The translations under genes were made by a program, and so were the position numbers. Positions 1 to 6,270 of a DNA stretch of 11,565 nt are shown here, piece by piece. The DNA is taken from contig JBIOWF010000150.1 in assembly GCA_044868295.1 (NCBI GenBank), positions 1-11,565 on the forward strand. The letters run 5' to 3'. The DNA comes from JBIOWF01 sp044868295. Its GTDB lineage: Bacteria > Actinomycetota > Actinomycetes > Streptosporangiales > Streptosporangiaceae. Below the pieces are notes generated by a model, which saw only the letters and a list, made by a program, of their open reading frames with translations, was not told where the DNA came from and did no database searches. The stretch's first letter is position 1. Each line of letters starts with the position of its first letter.

Positions 1-8
1 TCACCTCC
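1..8 (-). promoter_or_regulatory. Shine-Dalgarno of a minus-strand gene starting left of the window
   Basis: Read on the minus strand the first eight bases are GGAGGTGA, a near-perfect ribosome binding site. A start codon would lie just beyond the left edge, so the window very probably begins a few bases upstream of a leftward gene. A TATCCT hexamer that fits a -10 box lies at 17-22 on the same strand; no convincing -35 at normal spacing was found. The gene itself cannot be seen. Confidence 0.5.
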
Positions 9-30
9 ACATCCAGAGGATAGCATGGAA

Positions 31-63
31 ATTGCATGCTAGATGCAATCAATTGCATCTAGC
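31..63. promoter_or_regulatory. 26-bp perfect palindrome, candidate repressor operator
   Basis: Bases 38-49 (GCTAGATGCAAT) are the exact reverse complement of 52-63 with a two-base spacer. A further half-site ATTGCAT at 31-37 forms a second inverted repeat with ATGCAAT at 43-49. The tract is AT-rich against a GC-rich background. It lies just upstream of the -10-like hexamer and SD of the leftward gene, where a repressor dimer would block transcription. The TTGCAT/ATGCAA half-sites resemble those of small GntR-family (YtrA-like) regulators, but that assignment is inference from the motif alone. Confidence 0.55.
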
Positions 64-229
64 TGACGGCCTGCCTTGCCCGCGCCCACACCCTGTCGCC
101 GGTCGCGTCACACGGCACAGGGACAACGAGAAGGGCTTCCATCTCCGGCGTGGGTGATCGTGGCGATCCGACGATGCGCCACAACGGTCTGTGAGTAAGG
201 ACGAACAAGGCATGACCGGGACGTGACTT

Positions 230-262
230 GAAACATAGGAATGCATTGTCCGAAACATAGTT
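230..262 (+). promoter_or_regulatory. Candidate promoter and direct repeat before the ATP-grasp operon
   Basis: The nonamer GAAACATAG occurs at 230-238 and again at 252-260, a 22-base offset that puts two copies on one helix face. Overlapping them is GGAAT (238-242) followed 17 bases later by GTT (260-262), which resembles an ECF-sigma promoter of the GGAA..GTT type. Transcription would begin only a few bases before the ATG at 279, and no clear SD precedes that ATG, so a leaderless or nearly leaderless message is plausible. This is motif matching only. Confidence 0.3.
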
Positions 263-278
263 TTCCTACGCTCCGGAC

Positions 279-1808
279 ATGGCGGACATATTCGACTCAT
301 ATGCCCTGGCCAACGCATGGGACGAGATGTTCGAGCGGCCGGGCCTCCCCCGCCCGCCGTACCAAGGGCTGTTCGCGGCCCTGCAACCGCTCGGCGCCGA
401 CGAACTGCGGTTCCGAGCCGACCAGCTCGCCCGGGTCTTCACCGATCGGGGCGTGACCTTCGACTACGCCGGTGAAGAACGCCCCTTCCCGCTCGACCTG
501 ATCCCCCGGATCATCGACGCCGCCGAATGGGATCTCATCGCGCGCGCCGTACGGCAACGCGTTCGGACCCTTGAGGCCTTCCTCGACGACGTGTACGGCT
601 CCCGTCAGGTGTTCCACGACGGCCTGGTGCCGTGGCGGCTGCTGCACTCCTCCCCGCACTTCCACCGGGTGGCGGACGGCATCCAGCCGTCCAACGGAGT
701 GCGCGTCCACATCGCCGGCATCGACATCATTCGCGATGAGTTTGGAAATTTCCGAGTTCTTGAGGACAACGTCCGTACGCCGAGCGGGGTGAGCTATGTC
801 CTGGAGAACCGCCTGGCGATGATGCGCACGCTGCCCGCGCTCTTCGCCGAGCAGCGGGTCCGCCCCGTGGACGAGTACCCCGCCCGCCTGCTCGGCGCCC
901 TGCGCAAGGCCGCACCCGACCACGTGGCCGACCCGACCGTCGTCGTCCTCACCCCTGGCGTCTACAACGCGGCCTACTTCGAGCACGCCCTCCTGGCCCG
1001 GCTGATGGGCGTGGAACTCGTCGAAGGCCGCGACCTGGTCTGCGAGAACAACCGCGTCTACATGGTGACCACCCACGGCAAGCGGCCGGTCCACGTCATC
1101 TACCGCAGGGTGGACGACGAGTTCCTGGACCCGCTGCACTTCCGCGCGGACTCCACGCTGGGCTGCCCCGGCCTGCTCAACGCGGCCCGCTCCAGGAACG
1201 TGACGATCGCCAGCGCGGTCGGCAACGGCGTGGCCGACGACAAGCTGCTCTACACCTACGTCCCCGACCTCATGAAGTACTACCTGGGCGAGGAGCCGCT
1301 GATCTCCAACGTCGAGTCCTACCGCCTGGAGGACTCCGACACCCTGGAATGGACCCTCGGCAATCTGGACAGCCTCGTGCTCAAGCCCGTGGACGGCGCC
1401 GGCGGCAAGGGCATCGTGATCGGCCCCCGGGCGTCGGAGGAGACCCTGCGGACGCTGGCGGAGACCGTGAAGGCGGATCCACGCGGCTGGATGGCGCAGC
1501 GGCCGGTGGCGCTGTCGACCTCGCCGAGCCTGATCGGGGACCGTCCGCGGCCCCGCCACATCGACCTGCGCCCGTTCGCCGTGAACGACGGCGACGACGT
1601 CTGGCTGCTGCCCGGGGGACTCACCCGGGTGGCCCTCCCGGAAGGAGAACTGGTGGTCAACTCCAGTCAGGGCGGCGGTTCCAAGGACACCTGGGTGCTG
1701 TCGGAAGGCGTGTCCCGTACGGCTCCCACGATCGCCGGTGGCCCGCCGCCGATCCACTGGGAGCCGAGCCGCAGCGCGACCTGGGACGTGGAGCAGCAAC
1801 AGCAATGA
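279..1808 (+). CDS. Circularly permuted ATP-grasp protein (COG2308, DUF404/DUF407)
   Basis: A 509-residue cytosolic protein, close to the usual 480-550 residues of the family. It shows the conserved block VLEDNVRTPSGVSY near residues 160-172, the glycine-rich ATP-binding segment LVLKPVDGAGGKG near 366-380, and DLRPFAV near 428-434. These circularly permuted ATP-grasp enzymes are predicted amidoligases that activate a carboxylate with ATP and join it to an amine, but no substrate is established. It starts at ATG 279 because the conserved start MADIFDSYALANAWDEMF follows directly; no strong SD is visible, so leaderless translation is possible. The stop overlaps the next ATG (ATGA). The C-terminus ends in EQQQQ from a short CAG/CAA run. 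Codons 151-161 have unusual A/T third positions. A long antisense frame over the gene is a GC-bias shadow. Confidence 0.9.
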   Translation: MADIFDSYALANAWDEMFERPGLPRPPYQGLFAALQPLGADELRFRADQLARVFTDRGVTFDYAGEERPFPLDLIPRIIDAAEWDLIARAVRQRVRTLEAFLDDVYGSRQVFHDGLVPWRLLHSSPHFHRVADGIQPSNGVRVHIAGIDIIRDEFGNFRVLEDNVRTPSGVSYVLENRLAMMRTLPALFAEQRVRPVDEYPARLLGALRKAAPDHVADPTVVVLTPGVYNAAYFEHALLARLMGVELVEGRDLVCENNRVYMVTTHGKRPVHVIYRRVDDEFLDPLHFRADSTLGCPGLLNAARSRNVTIASAVGNGVADDKLLYTYVPDLMKYYLGEEPLISNVESYRLEDSDTLEWTLGNLDSLVLKPVDGAGGKGIVIGPRASEETLRTLAETVKADPRGWMAQRPVALSTSPSLIGDRPRPRHIDLRPFAVNDGDDVWLLPGGLTRVALPEGELVVNSSQGGGSKDTWVLSEGVSRTAPTIAGGPPPIHWEPSRSATWDVEQQQQ

Positions 1809-2728
1809 CACGAGAACTGCTCAGCCGGATCGCCGAGACCCTTTACTGGATCGGCCGTTATGTCGAGCGGTCCGATGACATCGCCCGGCTGCTCGACGTC
1901 TCACTGCACCGGATCCTGGAGGGCGACGAGGACTGGGACGCCGTCGTCGCCATCCTCGGGCACCAGGGAGGCGAATCGCTGACCACGGAGACGATGGTCC
2001 GGCGGCTGGCGTACGACACGGCCGACCCGAGCTCGATCGCGGGCTGCGTCCGGGCGGCGAGAGAGAACGCCCGGGGCGTACGAGAGATCATCTCCAGCGA
2101 GACCTGGGAGTGCCTCAACGTCACGTGGAACCAGCTCCCGGTCCGGAAGCTGGCCGCGGAACGGCTCGGGCCGCACGGCTACCTGAGATACGTACGCGAG
2201 CGGGCGGCGCTGTTCTTCGGCCTGGTCGACGCCACGATGAGCCGGGACGACGGCTGGCGGTTCATCGTCCTGGGCCGGAGCCTGGAGCGGGTCGACATGA
2301 CCTCGCGGCTCCTCGCCGTCCATCACGAGACGGACTGGCGGCTGCTGCTGGAGGCGTGCGGGGCGGACGAGTCGTTCACCCGGACGCACCGCGGCGACCG
2401 CCGGCGAGTGCTGGAGTTCCTGCTGCTGGACCGGCTCTTCCCACGCAGTGTGATGCACGCGCTGGCGACCGCGGAGCTCTGCCTCGCGGAGCTCACCCCC
2501 GACCACGGTCGCGCGGGGATGGCGGACGCGGCTCGGGCGGCCATCGGGCGGGTGCGCATGGGGCTGGAGTACGCCGACGTCAGCGACCTGGGCGAGCAGC
2601 TGCCGGAGCTGCTGATCGCGCTGCAGGAGGCCTGCGTGGTCGCGTCCGAGGCGATCACCGACCGCTTCTTCCAGCACACGGCTCCGGCGAACTGGGTGAA
2701 GGGGGGTCAGGCGTGGGCTGGCGTGTGA
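1805..2728 (+). CDS. Alpha-E domain protein (DUF403, COG2307)
   Basis: A 307-residue, mostly alpha-helical cytosolic protein. Its N-terminus reads LLSRIAETLYWIGRYVERSDDIARLLD, the family signature, and a related motif IVLGRSLERVDMTSRLL recurs near residue 160, suggesting an internal duplication. No catalytic residues are recognised for this family. It always travels with circularly permuted ATP-grasp and transglutaminase genes, and in some bacteria the first two are fused, so it is probably a partner or scaffold of the ATP-grasp enzyme (inference). It starts at ATG 1805, overlapping the previous stop by four bases, which implies translational coupling; GTGGAG lies 11 bases upstream as a weak SD. 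Its stop at 2726-2728 lies within the next gene. M. tuberculosis has the same trio at Rv2409c-Rv2411c. Confidence 0.9.
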   Translation: MTRELLSRIAETLYWIGRYVERSDDIARLLDVSLHRILEGDEDWDAVVAILGHQGGESLTTETMVRRLAYDTADPSSIAGCVRAARENARGVREIISSETWECLNVTWNQLPVRKLAAERLGPHGYLRYVRERAALFFGLVDATMSRDDGWRFIVLGRSLERVDMTSRLLAVHHETDWRLLLEACGADESFTRTHRGDRRRVLEFLLLDRLFPRSVMHALATAELCLAELTPDHGRAGMADAARAAIGRVRMGLEYADVSDLGEQLPELLIALQEACVVASEAITDRFFQHTAPANWVKGGQAWAGV

Positions 2729-3540
2729 AGATCAGGCACACCACCCGGGTGCGGTACGACGGGGAGGCCGCGTCGTCCTACAACGAGGTCCGGATGACCC
2801 CACTGGACGACCGGTCGCAGCTCACCCTGGAGCGGCGCCTGATCATCCGCCCGTCGACCCCGATCTGGACCTACACCGACTATTGGGGAACCCTGGTCAG
2901 CGTCTTCGACCTGCCCAAGTCGCACCGCTTCCTCTCGATCGATTCGGTCAGCCGGGTGGAGACCTCCGGCACCCGGCCCCTGGCCAAGCCGCTGACCTGG
3001 GCGGAGCTCGGGACGCTCGACGGGCCCATCGCCGAGATGCTGCGCCCGACGCCGCAGACGACGATCTCCGCCGACCTGGCGGCCACCCGGGAGCCCGGCC
3101 AGGACCCGCACGAGACCGCCGAGGCGATCGCGTGGAAGGTCTACGAGCGCGTCGCCTACGTGCCCGGCTCCACCGGTGTCCTCACCAGCGCCCAGGAGGC
3201 CTGGGACCAGGGAAAGGGCGTCTGCCAGGACATGGCCCACCTCACGGTGGCGCTGCTGCGCTCGGCGGGCATCCCGGCCCGGTACGTCTCCGGTTACCTG
3301 CATCCGCAGCGCGACGCCGAGATCGGCGAGCCGGTCGTCGGCCAGAGCCACGCGTGGGTGGAGTACTGGGCCGGAGAATGGGCGGCCCTGGATCCAACAA
3401 ACCGGACATCCGTCGGCAGTGGGCACGTGATCGTCGCACGCGGCCGCGACTACTCGGACGTGCCCCCGCTCAAGGGGATCTACCAAGGCCCGCCCGCGGG
3501 CCGCCAGGAAGTGAAGGTCGAGGTCACGCGCCTGGCTTGA
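2713..3540 (+). CDS. Transglutaminase-like cysteine protease/peptidase
   Basis: A 275-residue protein with an N-terminal beta domain (RVKIRHTTRVRYDGEAASSYNE, the usual bacterial transglutaminase N-terminal region) and a C-terminal papain-like transglutaminase core. The catalytic triad is visible: Cys171 in GKGVCQDMAH, His213 in QSHAWVEYW and Asp227 in ALDPTN. Members of this bacterial group are thought to act as peptidases or amide-processing enzymes. With the ATP-grasp and alpha-E neighbours it is predicted to trim or transfer a ligated peptide. No signal peptide is seen. Start GTG 2713 is chosen because AAGGGGGG ends six bases before it. GTG 2725, which overlaps the preceding stop as GTGA, is the alternative. 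It is the last gene of the operon. Confidence 0.88.
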   Translation: MGWRVKIRHTTRVRYDGEAASSYNEVRMTPLDDRSQLTLERRLIIRPSTPIWTYTDYWGTLVSVFDLPKSHRFLSIDSVSRVETSGTRPLAKPLTWAELGTLDGPIAEMLRPTPQTTISADLAATREPGQDPHETAEAIAWKVYERVAYVPGSTGVLTSAQEAWDQGKGVCQDMAHLTVALLRSAGIPARYVSGYLHPQRDAEIGEPVVGQSHAWVEYWAGEWAALDPTNRTSVGSGHVIVARGRDYSDVPPLKGIYQGPPAGRQEVKVEVTRLA

Positions 3541-3612
3541 CAAAAGAAGGAAATTACCTTGGGGCGTGATCCTTGCGCTTTCTTGGGAATCATGAGAGCA
3601 GAAGGAGGGCCG

Positions 3613-3708
3613 ATGAAGAAAGTCCAGATCGTTCAGCGCCCACGGCCACCGAGACGTCCCGAGTCCCTCGACCTGCGCACGCCATCTGGGCGGGTCCTCC
3701 CTTTTTAG
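3613..3708 (+). CDS. Possible 31-residue small protein
   Basis: An ATG at 3613 is preceded by AGAAGGAGGG with four bases between, one of the best ribosome binding sites in the window. The frame encodes 31 residues beginning MKKVQIVQRPRP, rich in Arg and Pro, and ends in a TAG right after a TTTTT run. No homology is recognised. It could be a real small protein, a leader peptide, or chance, since codon use is not clearly biased. Low confidence. Confidence 0.2.
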   Translation: MKKVQIVQRPRPPRRPESLDLRTPSGRVLPF

Positions 3709-3746
3709 CGATCTCTCCAGCGACCTCCCTCGTGCTCTGGCGAGGT

Positions 3747-3761
3747 ACCGCCGTTGGCGGT
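3747..3761. terminator. Hairpin between convergent genes
   Basis: ACCGCC, loop GTT, then GGCGGT form a perfect six-pair stem. It lies between the 3' ends of two convergent genes, where a bidirectional terminator is expected. There is no U-tract on either side, so termination is inferred from position only. Confidence 0.3.
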
Positions 3762-3810
3762 GAGGCAGTGCTCCCTGGTACCGCACCGCCGACGGGGTCA
3801 GCCCGGCGCT

Positions 3811-3857
3811 GACCGTCAGCAGCGGACGAGCTCGTAAACGGCGGTCGAAGCCTTTCG
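3811..3857 (-). pseudogene. Degenerate duplicate of the 3' end of the glycosyltransferase gene
   Basis: Bases 3811-3857 align with 3931-3975, the last codons and stop region of the adjacent glycosyltransferase gene. By eye about 85 percent of positions match, with one-base gaps in two places; the shared core CGGTCGAAGCC is exact. The gaps disrupt the frame. This looks like a partial tandem duplication, about 120 bases apart, that has since decayed. Confidence 0.5.
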
Positions 3858-3911
3858 TAGTGCCACGCTCGCTCTTAGTGCCACGCTCGCTCTCAGTGCC
3901 ACGCTGCCGCC
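3858..3911. repeat. Three tandem 18-bp repeats
   Basis: TAGTGCCACGCTCGCTCT occurs identically at 3858-3875 and 3876-3893. A third unit at 3894-3911 keeps the first 12 bases apart from the first base and diverges at the 3' end. The period is exactly 18 bases. The array sits between the true and duplicated ends of the glycosyltransferase gene, suggesting slippage or recombination at that duplication. It is too short and contiguous to be CRISPR. Confidence 0.75.
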
Positions 3912-3935
3912 AGCGGGCAGCCCGTCGCGAACCCG

Positions 3936-5027
3936 TCAGCGGCGGACCAGCCCGTAACAGCGGTCGAAGCCTTCGAGAACGGCCGGCCAGGAGCACTTGA
4001 CCGGCTCTGTCTCGCGGTTGTGCTCGGCGATCGACTGCCGCAGATCCGCGTCGCGGGCCAGTCTGGCCACCGACGACACGAGCTCGTCGAAGCTACGTCC
4101 CAGCAGCCCCTCCTTGCCCGGACGGACGAAGTCGGCGACCCCGCTCTGGGCGCGCGCGACCACGGGCACTCCGGCCGAACGCGCCTCGAGAGCGGCGAGT
4201 CCGAACGACTCACGCGGCGCCGGAGCCACGAACACGTCGGCCGAGGCGAGCAGCTCCTTGATCCGGTCGCGGGTGAACCTGCCGGGCAGCGACACCCAGT
4301 CCATCCGCCGCGCGCTCAGGTAGCGCTCCATCGACGCGCGAGCGGGCCCGTCGCCCACGATCGTGGCCCGCAGCCGGATCTCGCCGGGCAGCCGCCCGCG
4401 CGCCCCCTCCAGCAGCTTGAGCAGCCGCACCGGCTGCTTGCGCGGCGCCAGCCGTCCCACCGCCACGACGTGTACGGCCGAGCCGGCCTGCCGTACCGGA
4501 CCGGAGGGACGCCAGGCGGAGACGTCGAGCCCGTTGGAGACGACGTGCACCGGCACGCGCGGCCCGGCGACGGCGCGGATGGGGCGGGCGGCGGCCTCGC
4601 TCACGGCGGTGACGACCAGGCCCCGCCGCCGCCACTCGAAGGCCGCCTGAAGGGCGCGGTAGACGCCCCGCGTCACGGGATCCCACATGCTGTGGACGGT
4701 GACCACGACCGGCGACCCGGCCCGTACGGCGGCGGCGACGCCCATCCACGCGAACGGCGAGACGGCGCCCGTGTGGACGTGCACCACGTCGGGCCGCCGC
4801 GCGGTCATGAGCCGGGTCAGGTGGCCGGTGCCACGCGGGTGCACCGGCAGGTCGAACGGCAGCCCGGCCACGACACGGTGCACTCCGGGCAGGTCCTCTC
4901 CCGGCGTCGCGGTGACCACTTCGACGTCGTGGCCGGCCTCCCGCTGTGTCCGCACGAGATCGGCGACCTGAACCTCGATGCCCCCGAGTCTCGGGAGGTA
5001 ACAGTCGCTGACGTGAAGGATCCTCAC
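3936..5027 (-). CDS. Glycosyltransferase family 4 (GT-B fold)
   Basis: A 363-residue GT-B glycosyltransferase. The N-terminus VRILHVSDCYLPRLGGIEVQV carries the glycine loop that contacts the acceptor and nucleotide. Next come VVHVHTG and VTAVSEAAARPI, then the C-terminal Rossmann domain with VGRLAPRKQP and IVGDGPAR. The donor-binding E-x7-E motif ESFGLAALE is near residues 273-281. Such enzymes transfer a sugar from a nucleotide sugar to a lipid or small-molecule acceptor; PimB- and MshA-like proteins are relatives, but the substrate cannot be named. Start GTG 5027 is chosen because the conserved sequence begins there; a longer frame to 5090 adds a non-conserved Arg-rich stretch. No SD precedes it, so it may be leaderless. 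It diverges from the PIG-L gene across 69 bases, and its 3' end is duplicated downstream. Confidence 0.87.
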   Translation of the reverse strand: MRILHVSDCYLPRLGGIEVQVADLVRTQREAGHDVEVVTATPGEDLPGVHRVVAGLPFDLPVHPRGTGHLTRLMTARRPDVVHVHTGAVSPFAWMGVAAAVRAGSPVVVTVHSMWDPVTRGVYRALQAAFEWRRRGLVVTAVSEAAARPIRAVAGPRVPVHVVSNGLDVSAWRPSGPVRQAGSAVHVVAVGRLAPRKQPVRLLKLLEGARGRLPGEIRLRATIVGDGPARASMERYLSARRMDWVSLPGRFTRDRIKELLASADVFVAPAPRESFGLAALEARSAGVPVVARAQSGVADFVRPGKEGLLGRSFDELVSSVARLARDADLRQSIAEHNRETEPVKCSWPAVLEGFDRCYGLVRR

Positions 5028-5096
5028 CGAGCCAGACTGACAGAGTGCGGGACGCCCATCAAACCGGCGACGACACGGACGTGGGAGCATTGCCCT

Positions 5097-5891
5097 GTGT
5101 CAAGAACCGCGGTCTTCTTTCACGCCCATCCGGACGACGAGGCGCTCCTGACCGCCGGCACCATGGCGATGCTGGCCGCGGAGGGTCACCGGGTCGTGCT
5201 GGTCGTCGCGACCGCCGGCGAGCGCGGCCTGGCCGACATGCCACACGGCGAGGAGCTCGGCCAGGCGCGGATGAACGAGCTCTACAAGTCGGCGGCGGCG
5301 CTCGGCTGCGCCCGGGTCGTACGGCTCGGCTACAGCGACTCGGGCCTGGCCCAGGGCGGCGGCGTCGCGGAGGACCGGCCGGAGAACGCGTTCATCGACG
5401 CGGAGACGGAGGAAGCGGCCAAACGGCTCGCGGAGATCCTCACCGAGGAGGACGCCGAGCTGCTGACGATCTACGACCCGGCGGGGGGTTACGGTCATCC
5501 GGACCACGTCCAGGTCTACCGTGTCGGCTCCCGGGCGGCTGAGATCGCGGGCACACCCATCGTGCTGGAGGCCACGGTCAATCGCGATCCGCTGCTGAAG
5601 GGCATCCGCCTCGTGGCCCGCTTCTATCCGGATCTCGACATCAGGACCTTCGAAAGCGCCTACTCCCCCGGCGATGTGATCACCCACCGAGTGAACGTCC
5701 GCAAGTACGCGAAGGTGAAGCGGGCCGCGATGTCCGCGCACGCCACACAGACGACGGGCGGCGACGGCGACCGCACACTGGGCGTCATGCTCAAGATCCC
5801 CGGCCCGATCTACCGGCTGGTGTTCGGCACCGAATGGTACGTACGGCGCGGCCTGCCACCGGGAACCCGGCTGAAGCATCCTTTCGACTGA
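5097..5891 (+). CDS. PIG-L family deacetylase (LmbE-like)
   Basis: A 264-residue zinc-dependent N-acetylglucosaminyl deacetylase-like protein. The zinc motif AHPDDE (His11, Asp14) lies at the N-terminus and the second motif GHPDH at residues 133-137, with His137 the likely third ligand by comparison with MshB. Family members remove acetyl from GlcNAc groups of phosphatidylinositol, mycothiol precursors or antibiotics. Start GTG 5097 fits the family N-terminus and has GGGAG nine bases upstream. A much longer in-frame extension to 4020 runs antisense through the glycosyltransferase gene and is rejected. It is divergent from that gene, and the pair resembles the MshA/MshB logic of glycosylation followed by deacetylation, although neither can be assigned to mycothiol. 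The C-terminal tail of about 80 residues is conserved in style with actinobacterial LmbE proteins. Confidence 0.88.
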   Translation: MSRTAVFFHAHPDDEALLTAGTMAMLAAEGHRVVLVVATAGERGLADMPHGEELGQARMNELYKSAAALGCARVVRLGYSDSGLAQGGGVAEDRPENAFIDAETEEAAKRLAEILTEEDAELLTIYDPAGGYGHPDHVQVYRVGSRAAEIAGTPIVLEATVNRDPLLKGIRLVARFYPDLDIRTFESAYSPGDVITHRVNVRKYAKVKRAAMSAHATQTTGGDGDRTLGVMLKIPGPIYRLVFGTEWYVRRGLPPGTRLKHPFD

Positions 5892-5910
5892 AGGCGCGAT
5901 TTGAGGGCGC

Positions 5911-5930
5911 GATCCCCCTCAGGGAGGATC
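5911..5930 (+). terminator. Hairpin after the PIG-L deacetylase gene
   Basis: GATCC-CCC, loop TCA, GGG-A-GGATC form an eight-pair stem with one bulged A, starting 20 bases after the stop codon. No U-tract follows, which is common for actinobacterial terminators. Its position supports termination of the deacetylase transcript before the mobile-element remnant. Confidence 0.45.
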
Positions 5931-5969
5931 GAACGGTGCCCGACTCCCGGCAGACTGGTGGGTCATCTT

Positions 5970-6019
5970 GGTCTCTCCTGGAGACCCCGGGCTTCAGCCA
6001 CTGGGGAGGAGTGGAGTGA
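5970..6019 (+). mobile_element. Degenerate copy of an omegaRNA-type 3' end
   Basis: A hairpin GGTCTC/GAGACC (5970-5986) is followed by GGAGACCCCGGGCTTCAGCC, then GGGGAGGAG. This has the same layout as the better-preserved segment at 6224-6258 (GGGAGTCCCC, hairpin, GGGAGGAAGTCAA). It may be an older, more decayed end of a related element, or a chance similarity in GC-rich DNA. No transposase frame accompanies it. Confidence 0.3.
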
Positions 6020-6050
6020 CTTCGTGTTTTCCGTACAGGAGAACCCTCGC

Positions 6051-6258
6051 CTTGGTACGGTTCCGGTGTTCGGACGGTCGGGCGATAACCAAGCCGGCCT
6101 GTCCGGGCCTACCGCCGGGCTGGCGGGATGTGAAGCCTGTGGAGGCCACGTAAGACCGGTTACACACCTTCGGGTGTGTGAGGGCGGTCGCCGGTGAAGC
6201 AGGAAGATTCCACCCGCGAGGGTGGGAGTCCCCCGGATTATCCGTGGGAGGAAGTCAA
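6051..6258 (+). ncRNA. omegaRNA-like segment of a TnpB-less IS200/IS605/IS607-type element
   Basis: Three consecutive hairpins are visible. The first pairs ACACACC with GGTGTGT around a TTCG loop (6162-6179) inside an outer GACCG/CGGTC stem. The second pairs TTCCACCC with GGGTGGGA around a GCGA loop (6208-6227). The third, 6230-6248, pairs CCCCC-GGA with TCC-GTGGG around TTA with one mismatch. GAAGCAGGAAG (6196-6206) and GGAGGAAGTCAA (ending 6258) are signatures I recognise from the 3' ends of actinobacterial TnpB elements, where the scaffold of the TnpB guide RNA overlaps the end of tnpB. A long-range CTTGGT/ACCAAG pairing (6051-6056 with 6088-6093) could close the 5' part. One frame just upstream reads ACGGHVRP, like actinobacterial TnpB tails, but no TnpB catalytic region is present. 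The bases after 6258, where a guide would begin, run into the flippase gene. Confidence 0.55.
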
Positions 6259-6270
6259 GAGGGCTCGCGC

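Larger units (their letters stand above)
3541..3935. other. Convergent intergenic region with repeats and gene debris
   Basis: This 395-base stretch lies between the convergent transglutaminase and glycosyltransferase genes. It holds a small ORF with a strong SD (3613-3708), a perfect 6-bp hairpin (3747-3761), a direct repeat GGTACCGC (3744-3751 and 3777-3784), a degenerate duplicate of the end of the glycosyltransferase gene (3811-3857), and a triple 18-bp repeat (3858-3911). Longer frames on either strand here show no recognisable protein. It looks like decayed and duplicated sequence rather than a normal gene. Confidence 0.5.

Noticed and set aside
131..150. Tat signal in the regulator, considered because of MERRNFL
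   Set aside because: These numbers are residue positions in the protein encoded at 9011-10405. The segment is internal, after the HTH domain, so it cannot be an export signal.
297..1811. 504-residue antisense frame over the ATP-grasp gene
   Set aside because: A GC-bias shadow: it has no recognisable domain, while the plus strand carries clear family motifs.
3858..3911. Possible CRISPR
   Set aside because: The three 18-bp units are directly adjacent with no spacers.
2707..3996. 429-residue antisense frame over the transglutaminase and the gap
   Set aside because: Arg/Gly-rich composition without domains, running opposite a gene with a complete catalytic triad. Its end only mirrors the glycosyltransferase-end duplication.
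4020..5096. N-terminal extension of the deacetylase frame
   Set aside because: It runs antisense through the glycosyltransferase gene and is His/Arg/Pro-rich. The conserved PIG-L N-terminus begins at 5097 with its own SD.
5028..5096. Divergent promoters in the glycosyltransferase-deacetylase gap
   Set aside because: TTGATG and CAGTCT on the minus strand are spaced by 17 bases, but the -10 does not fit TANNNT, so no promoter is called.
5968..6153. 61-residue frame in the mobile-element remnant
   Set aside because: No TnpB catalytic or zinc-ribbon residues. It probably only reads through structured RNA sequence.
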